A stretch of 64,000 nucleotides of DNA from JAWVFK01 sp033856175. GTDB taxonomy: Bacteria > Actinomycetota > Thermoleophilia > Solirubrobacterales > 70-9. Location of the stretch: assembly GCA_033856175.1 (NCBI GenBank), contig JAWVFK010000022.1, positions 6,820 through 70,819 on the forward strand, written 5' to 3'. Of this stretch, positions 11,501-18,973 are shown in pieces (the stretch's first letter is position 1; each line of letters starts with the position of its first letter). The notes beneath the pieces were generated by a model. The model worked only from the letters and a program-made list of their open reading frames with translations. It was not told the origin of the DNA and ran no database searches. Position numbers and translations under genes: made by a program.

Positions 11501-12574
11501 CTGGCCGGCCATCAGCCGCGGCACCGAGGCGATCGTACCGAGGCCGCCGGGGTTGGTCAGCGAGATGTTGGTGCCGCGGAAATCGTCGGCGTTGAGCTTG
11601 TTCTCGCGCGTCTTCGTGATCAGGTCCTCGTAGGAGGAGTGGAAGCCGGGGAAGTCGAGCCCGGTGGCGCCTTTGATGCAAGGGACCATCAGGCTGCGCG
11701 AGCCGTCGCGGCGCTCGACGTCGACGGCGATGCCGAGATTGACCGCCGGCGGCTCAATGACGAAGGGCTTGCCCTCGCGCTCCTCGAAGCTGCGTGCCAT
11801 CACCGGCCACTCGTGGGCCGCCTGGACGATCGCCCAGGCGATCAGGTGGGTGAAGGAGAGCTTCATCCCGCGCTCCTTGAGGACTCCGTTGAGCGCCTTG
11901 CGCTTGGCGTCGATGACGTCGACGGCGACCGTCCTGAACGAGGTTGCGGTCGGCACCGTGCGGCTCTCGTTCATAGCGCTGGCGAGCATCGCCGCCGGTC
12001 CCCGCAGCGGCGTCGCCTCGTCGCCGGCGCTGGCGGCGGCTGTCGAGGGGGCCGGGGCGGAGGTGCCACCCCCGCTGGCGGCGGCGAGCACGTCGGCCTT
12101 GGTGATCTTGCCGCCGTGGCCGCTGCCCTGCAGAGCGCCGAGGTCGACGCCGCGGGCGGCGGCGGCGCGACGGGCGACGGGGGTGGCGTTGCCGTTGCCG
12201 CTGGCAGGGGCTTGCGGCGCGGTGCTCTCGCTGGCCTCGGCTGGCGGGCTCGCCTCGGCGGCGCCGTTGTCCGCCTGGGCCGGTGGCTCGGTCGCCGTGG
12301 GTGCGCTCCCCGAGGCGCCGTTCGCTCCCGGCTCGAGCTCGGCCATCGGCGCGCCGACGGCGATCGTCTCGTCGGGCTGGGCGAGGATCTTCGTGATCGT
12401 GCCGCTGGCAGGCGCCGGCACCTCGGCATCGACCTTGTCGGTCGAGACCTCGACGACGGTGTCACCCTCGTTGACGAAGTCGCCTTCGGCAACGCGCCAT
12501 TCGAGCACGGTGCCTTCGCTAACCGACTCGCCCATTTCCGGCATTCGAATCTCGACCGTGGCGGTCTGCGCCAT
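8564..12574 (-). CDS. kgd: Fused 2-oxoglutarate dehydrogenase E2-E1 (Kgd type) with lipoyl domain
   Basis: A 1,336-residue multidomain enzyme. Residues 5-82 form a full lipoyl domain with lipoylation Lys47 (STDKVDAEVP). An Ala/Pro linker and a peripheral-subunit-binding domain (about 131-165, VARRAAAARGVDL and KITKADVLA) follow. Next comes an E2 acyltransferase-type domain (about 188-430) ending in YDHRVIQGAESG. The rest is a thiamine-diphosphate E1 domain with VLGMAHRGRLSVL, HGDAAFPAQG and NNQVGFTTDP. The protein should convert 2-oxoglutarate to succinyl-CoA (or succinate semialdehyde/hydroxy-oxoadipate as described for mycobacterial Kgd). Mycobacterial Kgd and corynebacterial OdhA lack the lipoyl domain, so this architecture is noteworthy. 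As in those proteins, the usual HxxxDG of E2 reads HRVIQG. GGGGG precedes the ATG. Confidence 0.93.
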   Translation of the reverse strand: MAQTATVEIRMPEMGESVSEGTVLEWRVAEGDFVNEGDTVVEVSTDKVDAEVPAPASGTITKILAQPDETIAVGAPMAELEPGANGASGSAPTATEPPAQADNGAAEASPPAEASESTAPQAPASGNGNATPVARRAAAARGVDLGALQGSGHGGKITKADVLAAASGGGTSAPAPSTAAASAGDEATPLRGPAAMLASAMNESRTVPTATSFRTVAVDVIDAKRKALNGVLKERGMKLSFTHLIAWAIVQAAHEWPVMARSFEEREGKPFVIEPPAVNLGIAVDVERRDGSRSLMVPCIKGATGLDFPGFHSSYEDLITKTRENKLNADDFRGTNISLTNPGGLGTIASVPRLMAGQGTIVACGSLAYPVEWAHAPAEKIQALGISKVMTMTSTYDHRVIQGAESGSFLRRIDQLLQGEDDFYESVAEQLGIDPGVATNAHPASASAPPLPAAGQAAISSPAAKPDQELLQAVQAATSLLKAYRTHGHLAARLDPLGSEPKGDPALKPENLGLTPEIMSQIPASILRIGVEGETLLESLPRMREAYCGTMGYQMEHLSSHQQRMWLRDMIETGWHRKPLSEEERRALLGCLVDVFEFERFLQRAYLGQKMFSIEGLDAIVPMLNEAFTMANGEGAREVVLGMAHRGRLSVLAHNVGRPVESILAEFEGSKQIEAVRAVAAIPHGGTGDVKYHYGHNGQFTTADGGEIDVRLFPNPSHLEFVDPVVEGATRAEQNVIDGAKLERNTKLAIPVLLHGDAAFPAQGVVAETFNLHSLPGYTTGGTIHIITNNQVGFTTDPQEGRSTPYAADMAKGFNVPIVHVNADDVEACIAAIRLAMAYRDEWSRDIVIDLIGYRRYGHNETDEPAYTQPLMAETIKQHPPVSQLYAQQLIGAGVVSEADVETTAESRRTELQRSLAGLRAKMEAGEYEDPTITTATGEIELDRSASPAVETAVDAALLRELNEELLKVPESFTIHRKLRKPLAKRRDALEHGGIEFGHAESLALASLLTQGTHVRLTGQDTERGTFSHRHLVLHDEKTGLKYSPIQHIAEAKAPFEIHNSPLSETGCLGFEYGYSATSPESLVLWEAQFGDFGNSAQVIIDSFISSGEAKWGQTTRLTLLLPHGYEGSGPEHSSARIERFIQLAAEGNMRIANPTTAAQYFHLLRRQALVRKARPLIVFTPKGLLRLDSASSTLADLAEGSFQPVIADPGADERLDRIERLVLCQGKIYYDMESNPKRAEAESVAIARVELLYPFARDEISQLIGRYPKLKEIVWVQEEPKNMGAWSVMARRMPELVPEGVDFGYVGRPGRASPGEGYAAAHAREQERIVLTALT

Positions 12575-12699
12575 CCCCCGTCACTCTAAGCGATGAGGCC
12601 GGCCGCCTAGCCGGTGACCGGCGGTGGCTGCATCGCATGGGCCGTTTTCGCTGGTCCAGGTCGCAGTAGTAGGGTCCGCGCCTAGATGGAGGCAGAGAG

Positions 12700-14685
12700 A
12701 TGAGCTACTTCGTCACCGGCGCAACGGGCTTCATCGGCCGCAACCTGGTCGAGCAGCTGCTGCAGCGCGAGGGCACGATCTACGTCCTCGTCCGCGAGGG
12801 CTCGCGCGGCCGGCTCGAGGAGCTGCGCAATCGCTGGGGTGTCGGCGAGGACCGCGTCGTCGCCGTCGTCGGCGACCTCTCACAGCCGAAGCTCGGCGTC
12901 GGCGAGGAGGACATCGGGCGGCTGAAGGGCGAGATCGACCACTTCTTCCACCTCGCGGCAATCTACGACATGACCGCCGACGGCGAGACACAGCGGATCG
13001 CCAACGTCGAGGGCACCCGCCACGCGCTCGAGCTCGCCGAGGAGATCGAGGCCCGCCACTTCCACATGGTCAGCTCGATCGCCGCCGCCGGGCTCTTCAA
13101 GGGCACCTGGCGCGAGGACATGTTCGATGAGGCCGAGGAGCTCGACAACCACCCCTACTTCCGCACCAAGCACGACTCCGAGCGTGTCGTCCGCGAGGAG
13201 TCCAAGGTGCCCTGGCGCGTCTACCGGCCTGGCATCGTCGTCGGCCACTCGGAGACCGGCGAGATCGACAAGATCGACGGCCCCTACTACTTCTTCAAGC
13301 TGCTGCAGCGGCTGCGCAAGATGGTGCCGCAGTGGGTACCGACGATCGGCCTCGAGGGCAAGCAGATCAACCTCGTCCCGGTCGACTACGTCGTCAAGGC
13401 GATGGACCACATCGCTCACCTCGACGGCCTCGACGGCCAGGCGTTCCACCTCACCGACCCCAAGCCGAAGACCGCGGGCCAGGCGATCAACATCTTCGCC
13501 AAGGCCGCGAACGCGCCCGAGATGTCGATGCGGCTGGACCCGAAGATCTTCAGCATCGTCCCGGCGGCGGTGCGCAACGGCCTGATGATGCTGCCGCCGG
13601 TCAAGCGGATCACCGACCAGGTCCTCGGCGACCTCGGCATCCCGCGGGCCGTACTCACCTACGTCAATTATCCGACCAAGTTCGACTCGACCCAGACCCA
13701 GAAGGCGCTCGAGGGCAGCGGCATCTCGGTGCCGCCGCTGGAGAGCTATGCCGGCAAGCTCTGGGACTACTGGGAGCGCAACCTCGACCCCGACCTCTTC
13801 CGCGACCGCAGCCTCAGCGGCGCCGTCGCCGGCAAGATCGTGATGATCACCGGCGCCTCGTCGGGGATCGGCGAAGCGGCGGCGCACAAGATCGCCGACG
13901 CCGGCGGGGTCGTCCTGCTCGTCGCCCGCACGCCCGAGAAGCTCGAGGCGACGCGAGCGGCGATCGCCGAGCGCGGTGGCAGCGCCCATATCCATCGCTG
14001 CGACCTCTCCGACATCGAGGACGTCGAGCGGATGGCCGCCGAGGTCCTCGATCAGCACGGCCACGTCGATGTCCTCGTCAACAACGCCGGCCGCTCGATC
14101 CGCCGCTCGATCGAGCTCGAGTACGAGCGCTTCCACGACTACGAGCGGACGATGCAGCTCAACTACTTCGGCGCCGTGCGCCTGATCCTGGCGCTGATGC
14201 CGACGATGCGCCAGCGCCGCTCCGGCCACATCGTCAACGTCTCCTCGATCGGCGTCCAGACGAACACGCCGCGCTTCTCCGCCTACGTCGCCTCGAAGGC
14301 GGCGCTCGACGCCTTCTCGCGCTGCGTCGCCTCGGAGATCGTCGACGACGGGGTGACGATCACGACGATCCACATGCCGCTCGTGCGGACGCCGATGATC
14401 GCGCCGACGAAGATGTACGACGCCTTCCCGACGATGAGCCCGGACGAGGCAGGCGAGCTGATCTGCGAGGCGATTATCTACCGGCCGAAGAAGATCGCCA
14501 CGCGGCTGGGCAACTTCGGCGAGCTGATGTACAACGTCGCCCCCAAGGCCACCGACGTCATCCTCAACACGGGCTACAAGCTCTTCCCCGACTCGAAGGC
14601 GGCCAAGGGGGACGGCGAGAAGGACAAGGAGCCCTCGACCGAGGCCGTCGCCTTTGCCCATCTCATGAAGGGCGTCCACTGGTAG
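12700..14685 (+). CDS. Two-domain SDR protein, probable fatty acyl-CoA reductase
   Basis: A 661-residue fusion of two Rossmann dehydrogenases. Residues 1-370 are an extended SDR (TGATGFIGRN at 6-15; catalytic Y153/K157 in YFRTKHDSE). Residues 380-660 are a classical SDR (TGASSGIGEA from 384; NNAG; Ser in VSSIG; Y529/K533 in YVASKAALD). The organisation matches bacterial long-chain acyl-CoA/ACP reductases of the Marinobacter Maqu_2507 and mycobacterial AcrA1/Rv3391 type, which take fatty acyl thioesters to aldehyde or alcohol. The ATG is preceded by GGAGGCAGAGAG, a good ribosome site. The AGPS-like flavoprotein gene follows on the same strand after a perfect hairpin. A link to ether lipids or wax-type alcohols is inference. 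Confidence 0.82.
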   Translation: MSYFVTGATGFIGRNLVEQLLQREGTIYVLVREGSRGRLEELRNRWGVGEDRVVAVVGDLSQPKLGVGEEDIGRLKGEIDHFFHLAAIYDMTADGETQRIANVEGTRHALELAEEIEARHFHMVSSIAAAGLFKGTWREDMFDEAEELDNHPYFRTKHDSERVVREESKVPWRVYRPGIVVGHSETGEIDKIDGPYYFFKLLQRLRKMVPQWVPTIGLEGKQINLVPVDYVVKAMDHIAHLDGLDGQAFHLTDPKPKTAGQAINIFAKAANAPEMSMRLDPKIFSIVPAAVRNGLMMLPPVKRITDQVLGDLGIPRAVLTYVNYPTKFDSTQTQKALEGSGISVPPLESYAGKLWDYWERNLDPDLFRDRSLSGAVAGKIVMITGASSGIGEAAAHKIADAGGVVLLVARTPEKLEATRAAIAERGGSAHIHRCDLSDIEDVERMAAEVLDQHGHVDVLVNNAGRSIRRSIELEYERFHDYERTMQLNYFGAVRLILALMPTMRQRRSGHIVNVSSIGVQTNTPRFSAYVASKAALDAFSRCVASEIVDDGVTITTIHMPLVRTPMIAPTKMYDAFPTMSPDEAGELICEAIIYRPKKIATRLGNFGELMYNVAPKATDVILNTGYKLFPDSKAAKGDGEKDKEPSTEAVAFAHLMKGVHW

Positions 14686-14717
14686 TGGGTGGCCCGGGTG
14701 GCCCGCGGGTCCTGTCC

Positions 14718-14772
14718 CCGAAAAAAATGGGCACCTGCGGTACCGGCGTTCCTCGGCGCCCATTTTTTTCGG
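14718..14772 (+). terminator. Perfect 15-bp inverted repeat with A/T tracts
   Basis: CCGAAAAAAATGGGC at 14718-14732 is the exact reverse complement of GCCCATTTTTTTCGG at 14758-14772, separated by 25 bases. The seven-base A and T tracts inside GC-rich flanks stand out in this GC-rich DNA. Read from either strand it gives a stem with a T-tract, so it could be a bidirectional terminator or attenuator between the reductase and AGPS-like genes. It might also be a member of a dispersed repeat family. Confidence 0.6.
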
Positions 14773-14797
14773 CGCCACCCGCGGGAGTCGCGGTTCC

Positions 14798-16462
14798 GTG
14801 ACCCCAACGTCCGTACGCCGGCTCAAGCATTGGGGGTGGGGGTATGAGGATCAGCATCTCGGCGGCGAGGCGCTGGTGGGTGCGGCGAAGGGGATCGTCG
14901 AGCACCTCGGCTTTGGCTCGGCCGACGTGGAGACGCCGGTTGCGCTGGAGGACGTCGAGCTCGCCGAGCCGCGGCTGGCGCCGCCGGCCTCACTCGCCTC
15001 GATCTTCAGCGACGACCGCTACGAGCGGCTCTCGCACGGGCTCGGCAAGGCCTATCGCGACGTGGTTCGGGGCTTCCGCGGCCAGTTCGAGAACCCGCCC
15101 GACCTCGTCGCCCGGCCCGAGAGCGAGGACGATGTCGCCCGGATTCTCGACTGGTGTGCCGACGCCGGCGCCGCGGCGATCCCCTTCGGCGGCGGCACCA
15201 GCGTCGTCGGCGGCATCGAGCCGCGGCTCGGCGACGAATACTCAGGCGCCGTCACGATCGACCTGCGACGGCTCGATCGCGTTCTCGAGGTCGACGAGGT
15301 CTCGCGGGCGGCGCGGATCCAGGCCGGGGCGACCGGCCCGCTGCTCGAGGACCAGCTGCGCGAGAGCGGCCTGACGCTGCGCCACTTCCCGCAGTCGTTC
15401 GAGTACTCGACGCTCGGCGGCTGGATCGCGACCAGGGCAGGCGGTCACTTCGCGACCCTCTACACCCACATCGACGACCTCGTCGAGTCGGTCCGGGCGA
15501 TCACGCCGGCCGGGGAGTGGGAGAGCAGGCGGCTGCCCGGATCGGGCGCCGGCCCCAGCCCCGACCGCGCCCTGATCGGCTCCGAGGGCATCCTCGGCTT
15601 CATCACCGAGGCCTGGGTCCGCCTGCAGCGGCGTCCGCGGTGGAAGCTCTCCGCCGCCGCCAAGTTCGACGATTTCGCCGCTGCCGCCGAGGCCGTGCGC
15701 GAGCTCTCGCAGTCCGGCCTCCATCCCTCGAACTGCCGCCTGCTCGATGGCGCTGAGGCGGCGCTGACCGGCGCCAGTGACGGCCGGGCGGTGCTGGTCC
15801 TCGGCTTCGAGTCCGCCCACCACCCCGTCGACGCCTCGATGGCGCTGGCGCTCGAGTGCGCCGCGGATCACGGCGGTGACGTCGCTGCCGATACCAGCGG
15901 CGCCAAGCCGCCGGCGGCCGCCGGCGACGAGAGATCCGAGGGCGATGGCAATGGCAAGGGCGACTCGGTCGGCGCCTGGCGCAACGCCTTCCTCCAGGCG
16001 CCCTACCTACGCGACACCTTCGTCGCCGCGGGGGTGCTCTCGGAGACCTTCGAGACGGCGATCACCTGGGACCGCTTCGAGTCCTTCCACGCCGAGGTCA
16101 TGGCGACAGCCCGCCTCGCCGCCGCGGCGGCAAGCGGCGCACCGATCGACGGCCCCGGTGTGCCGCGCGTCTCCTGCCGCTTCACCCACGTCTATCCGGA
16201 TGGCCCGGCGCCCTACTTCACGATCCTCGCGCCCGCGCGCCGTGGCGACGAGGTCCAGCAGTGGGCCGAGGTCAAGGTCGCCGTCTCCGAGGCCCTGATC
16301 GCCGCCGGCGGCACGATCACCCACCATCACGCCGTCGGCCGCGACCATCGCCCCTGGTATGACCGCCAGCGGCCGCCCGCGTTTGCCGAGGCGCTGCGGG
16401 CCGCCAAGCGGGCGCTGGACCCCGCCGCTGTGCTGAATCCCGGCGTGCTGATCGATCCCTGA
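14798..16462 (+). CDS. FAD-binding oxidase, alkyldihydroxyacetonephosphate synthase (AGPS)-like
   Basis: A 554-residue flavoprotein of the VAO/FAD-linked oxidase family. The N-terminal KHWGWG signature and the FAD-binding IPFGGGTSVVGGIEP and YSTLGGWIATRAGGHF segments match the alkyl-DHAP synthase group. So do AGVLSETFETAITWDRF, SCRFTHVYPDG and above all the triple histidine H509-H511 in ITHHHAVGRDH. In AGPS the His triad is required to swap the acyl chain of acyl-DHAP for a fatty alcohol, forming an ether lipid. Mycobacterial homologues annotated agpS are of uncertain function. The gene starts with GTG, 112 bp after the acyl-CoA reductase that could supply the fatty alcohol. A plain D-lactate/glycolate oxidase is less likely given the N-terminal and His motifs. 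Confidence 0.8.
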   Translation: MTPTSVRRLKHWGWGYEDQHLGGEALVGAAKGIVEHLGFGSADVETPVALEDVELAEPRLAPPASLASIFSDDRYERLSHGLGKAYRDVVRGFRGQFENPPDLVARPESEDDVARILDWCADAGAAAIPFGGGTSVVGGIEPRLGDEYSGAVTIDLRRLDRVLEVDEVSRAARIQAGATGPLLEDQLRESGLTLRHFPQSFEYSTLGGWIATRAGGHFATLYTHIDDLVESVRAITPAGEWESRRLPGSGAGPSPDRALIGSEGILGFITEAWVRLQRRPRWKLSAAAKFDDFAAAAEAVRELSQSGLHPSNCRLLDGAEAALTGASDGRAVLVLGFESAHHPVDASMALALECAADHGGDVAADTSGAKPPAAAGDERSEGDGNGKGDSVGAWRNAFLQAPYLRDTFVAAGVLSETFETAITWDRFESFHAEVMATARLAAAAASGAPIDGPGVPRVSCRFTHVYPDGPAPYFTILAPARRGDEVQQWAEVKVAVSEALIAAGGTITHHHAVGRDHRPWYDRQRPPAFAEALRAAKRALDPAAVLNPGVLIDP

Positions 16463-16487
16463 TCGCGCTGGGCGTCGAGGCGGTCCC

Positions 16488-16493
16488 TATCCT
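16488..16493 (+). promoter_or_regulatory. -10 box (TATCCT), leaderless type
   Basis: TATCCT ends 9 bases before the GTG at 16503, without a Shine-Dalgarno. The same TATCCT-plus-TCG context recurs before the genes at 34320 and 38045. Confidence 0.5.
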
Positions 16494-16502
16494 TCGGCGC
16501 CC

Positions 16503-17441
16503 GTGGCGACCCTGACCAGAGTGCGCCGGCGCGCCCCCGGTGCGCCTGCGGCAACCGAGCCCGCAGAGCACCGCCGCCGCGGACCGCTGCGCGCGGCGCT
16601 CGCCGCGCTGCGTCCCGGTGAGTGGATCAAGAACCTGCTCGTCTACGCGGGCCTGCTCTTCCACGGCGACGTCAACGAGATCGACCCCGTGCTCAAGGTC
16701 ACGGTCGTCTTCGTCGCCTTCTGCGCGATCTCGAGCGCCGGCTACCTGCTCAACGACCTCCGCGACGCTGAGCTCGACCGCCGCCACCCGACCAAGCGGC
16801 ACCGGCCGATCGCGGCGGGCGAGATGGCGCCAGCGGCGGCGATCGTGCTCGGCGTCGTCCTCGCTGCGGCGGCGATCGCCGCCGGCCTGCTGATCAAGCC
16901 CGAGGTCGGCGCTCTCGTCGCCGGCTACGGCGCGCTGACCGCCGCCTACACCGCCGGGCTCAAGCATCTCGTGATCGTCGATGTGATGACGATCGCCGGC
17001 CTCTTCCTGATCCGCGTCATCGCCGGTGCCGTGGCGATCGACCTCCACGCCTCCGAGTACCTGCTGCTCTGCACGGCGATGCTGGCCCTCTTCCTCGGCT
17101 TCACCAAGCGGCGCCAGGAGGCGATCTCCGAAGAGCATGCCGGCACCGACAGCCGCCCCGTACTCGAGCATTACTCGCTGCCCTTCCTCGATCAGATGGT
17201 GGCGATGGTCACCGCGGCGGCGATCATCAGCTACGCGATCTACGCGATCAACTCACCGGTGATCGGCTCGAAGATGCTCGGCACCGGCCCGCCGGTCCTC
17301 TACGCGATCTTCCGCTACCTCTACCTGATCTACGACCGCGAGGACACCCGCTCGACGGCCGAGATCCTCACCCAGGACCCCGGCATGATCGCCGCCGCCG
17401 CCGTCTGGGTCGGCACGGCGCTGGTGCTGCTGTACCTCTGA
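16503..17441 (+). CDS. Decaprenyl-phosphate phosphoribosyltransferase-like UbiA prenyltransferase
   Basis: A 312-residue integral membrane protein of the UbiA superfamily with about eight to nine hydrophobic helices. The polar Mg-diphosphate motif NDLRDAELDRRHP begins at residue 84, followed by KRHRPIAAGEM. The second aspartate region appears as LFLGFTKRRQEA and YDREDTRSTAEI near the C-terminus. The WIKNLLVYAGLLF start of the fold is characteristic of the subgroup containing Rv3806c, which transfers 5-phosphoribose to decaprenyl phosphate for arabinan synthesis. Substrates are inferred from the subgroup; another polyprenyl-phosphate transfer is possible. The gene is preceded by a -10 box and follows the AGPS-like gene at 40 bp. 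Confidence 0.83.
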   Translation: MATLTRVRRRAPGAPAATEPAEHRRRGPLRAALAALRPGEWIKNLLVYAGLLFHGDVNEIDPVLKVTVVFVAFCAISSAGYLLNDLRDAELDRRHPTKRHRPIAAGEMAPAAAIVLGVVLAAAAIAAGLLIKPEVGALVAGYGALTAAYTAGLKHLVIVDVMTIAGLFLIRVIAGAVAIDLHASEYLLLCTAMLALFLGFTKRRQEAISEEHAGTDSRPVLEHYSLPFLDQMVAMVTAAAIISYAIYAINSPVIGSKMLGTGPPVLYAIFRYLYLIYDREDTRSTAEILTQDPGMIAAAAVWVGTALVLLYL

Positions 17442-17576
17442 CCACCAAGCGAATTGTGGGATCGGCTAAGTGTCCGTTCGCCTGAAGGAAATCAAGGAGG
17501 CTCAAGGCCATTGCGGTTGGAGGTCGATAGCGACCGTTGGTGCTGCGAGAACTACTAACCTCCATGAAGCTGCATC

Positions 17577-18059
17577 GTGGCTATAACGGTTGATATCGCC
17601 GGTCTCGTGCTGGCGTTGGCCGCGATATGGCTGGGCATGAGAGGGATCGCGGTGACGAACGCGTATGTGGTCACAAGCGGCATGTTGCAAGGAGCCGCGC
17701 AGAGCTATCGCGATCGGGCAATTGCATATTCCGCATTGTCCTTCAAGGAGCAGTTGCGACTTCGCCATGATATTCCGATTTCGTTTGGCCTGACCGCAGT
17801 ATTCGCGGTCACGACGCTTGGCCACCTCGGCCTTGCGCCGACGCTTATGATCGTGGGAAGCCTCACCTTGCTGGGAGTAGCCCACGAAATGCAGGAAGCC
17901 CGCGAGACAAGTGTAAGGGCCGGACTCTATACCGCTACGCCGTCGAGCCGCGTGCGCATGGTGCGGCTCGGATACGTTGCATTAATCGTTCTTGAATCTA
18001 TGGGTTATCTCGGGGCCCTACTGTTTATAGCCCAACTCTTCGCAGCGCCCTTCTCATAG
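17577..18059 (+). CDS. Hypothetical membrane protein
   Basis: A 160-residue protein I do not recognise. It has four predicted hydrophobic segments: IAGLVLALAAIWLGMRGIAV, a central LTAVFAVTTLGHLGLAPTL, LMIVGSLTLLGVA and a C-terminal VALIVLESMGYLGALLFIAQ. A charged loop (SYRDRAIAYSALSFKEQLRLRH) follows the first helix. The start is taken as GTG at 17577; no clear ribosome site is visible, so it is uncertain. Codon use is much less GC-biased than in flanking genes (ATA, GTA, TTA, AAT occur), and the gene sits in a short lower-GC island with another small membrane protein, suggesting acquisition by transfer. Confidence 0.6.
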   Translation: MAITVDIAGLVLALAAIWLGMRGIAVTNAYVVTSGMLQGAAQSYRDRAIAYSALSFKEQLRLRHDIPISFGLTAVFAVTTLGHLGLAPTLMIVGSLTLLGVAHEMQEARETSVRAGLYTATPSSRVRMVRLGYVALIVLESMGYLGALLFIAQLFAAPFS

Positions 18060-18300
18060 GCGACGGTGATGTACCGTGCGCACGATGGCATCTAGACGAC
18101 GGCGGTAGTGGCAGGATCCGACGGTGGAGAGGTGGTGCGCCTCGCCCTCGGACGCCCGGGTGCTCGATGCCCACCCGCGCCGTACTCAGCATCGACCCTC
18201 CTCCTTCTTGCGGTAGGCCGAGAGGCCGAGGGCTATCGCAGGCGGTCCTTGCTCCGGTACGACGGACCGGGGGGCCGAAGTTGCAGCATCAGCCAGACGC

Positions 18301-18306
18301 TATATT
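18301..18306 (+). promoter_or_regulatory. -10 box (TATATT)
   Basis: TATATT lies 17 bases before the GTG at 18324, leaving a short leader that contains GGGAGG. It supports that start over a longer upstream frame. Confidence 0.4.
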
Positions 18307-18323
18307 CGGAGGGAGGTGCTTCA

Positions 18324-18617
18324 GTGTCAATAGCTATAGCGACGGGACTACTGACTCTCGCCATTGCGATGTCCGTAATGGTTGCGCGACCTTATCTGCC
18401 TTGGGCCAGCACGGCAAAATCATCGGATGCGGCGGAGAACCAGCGACGGACGTGGTCGACCAAATTGCTCGTTCTTGTTTTGGGAGTCGCTGCCATTGAA
18501 CTTATGGTCGCTGATGCAATACATGCCAACCTCGTTGAGGCGCTAATGTGCGTGTTACTTCCTCCACTCATTATCGTCGTCGTAGCTGAGGTTCGGTCCC
18601 GAGCAGCGGACCGTTAG
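18324..18617 (+). CDS. Small hypothetical membrane protein
   Basis: A 97-residue protein with three hydrophobic stretches: SIAIATGLLTLAIAMSVMVA, LLVLVLGVAAIELMVADAI and ALMCVLLPPLIIVVVAEV. The frame stays open for 72 codons further upstream, but that part has no membrane or codon signal. GTG at 18324 is chosen because GGGAGG lies 7 bases before it and TATATT just upstream of that. I find no family match. It shares the low-GC composition of its neighbour at 17577-18059 and similar membrane character. The 264 bp between the two genes hold no other supported gene. Confidence 0.55.
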   Translation: MSIAIATGLLTLAIAMSVMVARPYLPWASTAKSSDAAENQRRTWSTKLLVLVLGVAAIELMVADAIHANLVEALMCVLLPPLIIVVVAEVRSRAADR

Positions 18618-18658
18618 CCAGTTTGCTGTGGTGCCGCAGCATCGGCGAGCAATGTGGC

Positions 18659-18973
18659 CTAGGGCAGGATCTTGATGTTCGAGGCCAGCTCGACGCGGCC
18701 CTCGCGGCGGTACTCGACATCGACGATCTCGTTGCGGCGGTAGGAGCCGAAGAGGCCGAGGAACATCGCCAGCCAGCGGGCCCGCGACACCTCCTCCTTG
18801 ACGATCGCGCGGCGGAAGAGAAGCTCGTTGCCGCGCACGGCGCAGAAGTCCGGCGGCTGCTCGACGCCATTGATGAAGACCTTGACGGGCGGCTGGGCGC
18901 CGGCCGGCAGCCGGGCCCGGCGCCCAGCGGCGACGCTGCCCTCAGGAATCCCCTCCGCCTGGGGCTCAGGCAC
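18659..18973 (-). CDS. Conserved hypothetical protein, coupled to citrate synthase
   Basis: A 104-residue protein of unknown function. The first 30 residues are Pro/Ala/Arg-rich and probably disordered. A compact alpha/beta region follows (VKVFINGVEQPPDFCAV, NELLFRRAIVKEEVSRAR), then one short hydrophobic patch (WLAMFLGLFGSY) and a basic strand-rich end. The GTG start overlaps the citrate synthase stop (GTGCCTGA), so translation is coupled. The patch is too short to call a membrane anchor with confidence. A partner or regulator of citrate synthase is only an inference from position. Confidence 0.6.
   Translation of the reverse strand: MPEPQAEGIPEGSVAAGRRARLPAGAQPPVKVFINGVEQPPDFCAVRGNELLFRRAIVKEEVSRARWLAMFLGLFGSYRRNEIVDVEYRREGRVELASNIKILP

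Noticed and set aside
12880..14826. Long minus-strand frame opposite the acyl-CoA reductase
   Set aside because: Same antisense artefact; the plus-strand gene has complete SDR motifs.
18108..18323. Longer version of the small membrane protein starting at 18108
   Set aside because: The first 72 codons have no coding-like composition and a good ribosome site and -10 box point to 18324.
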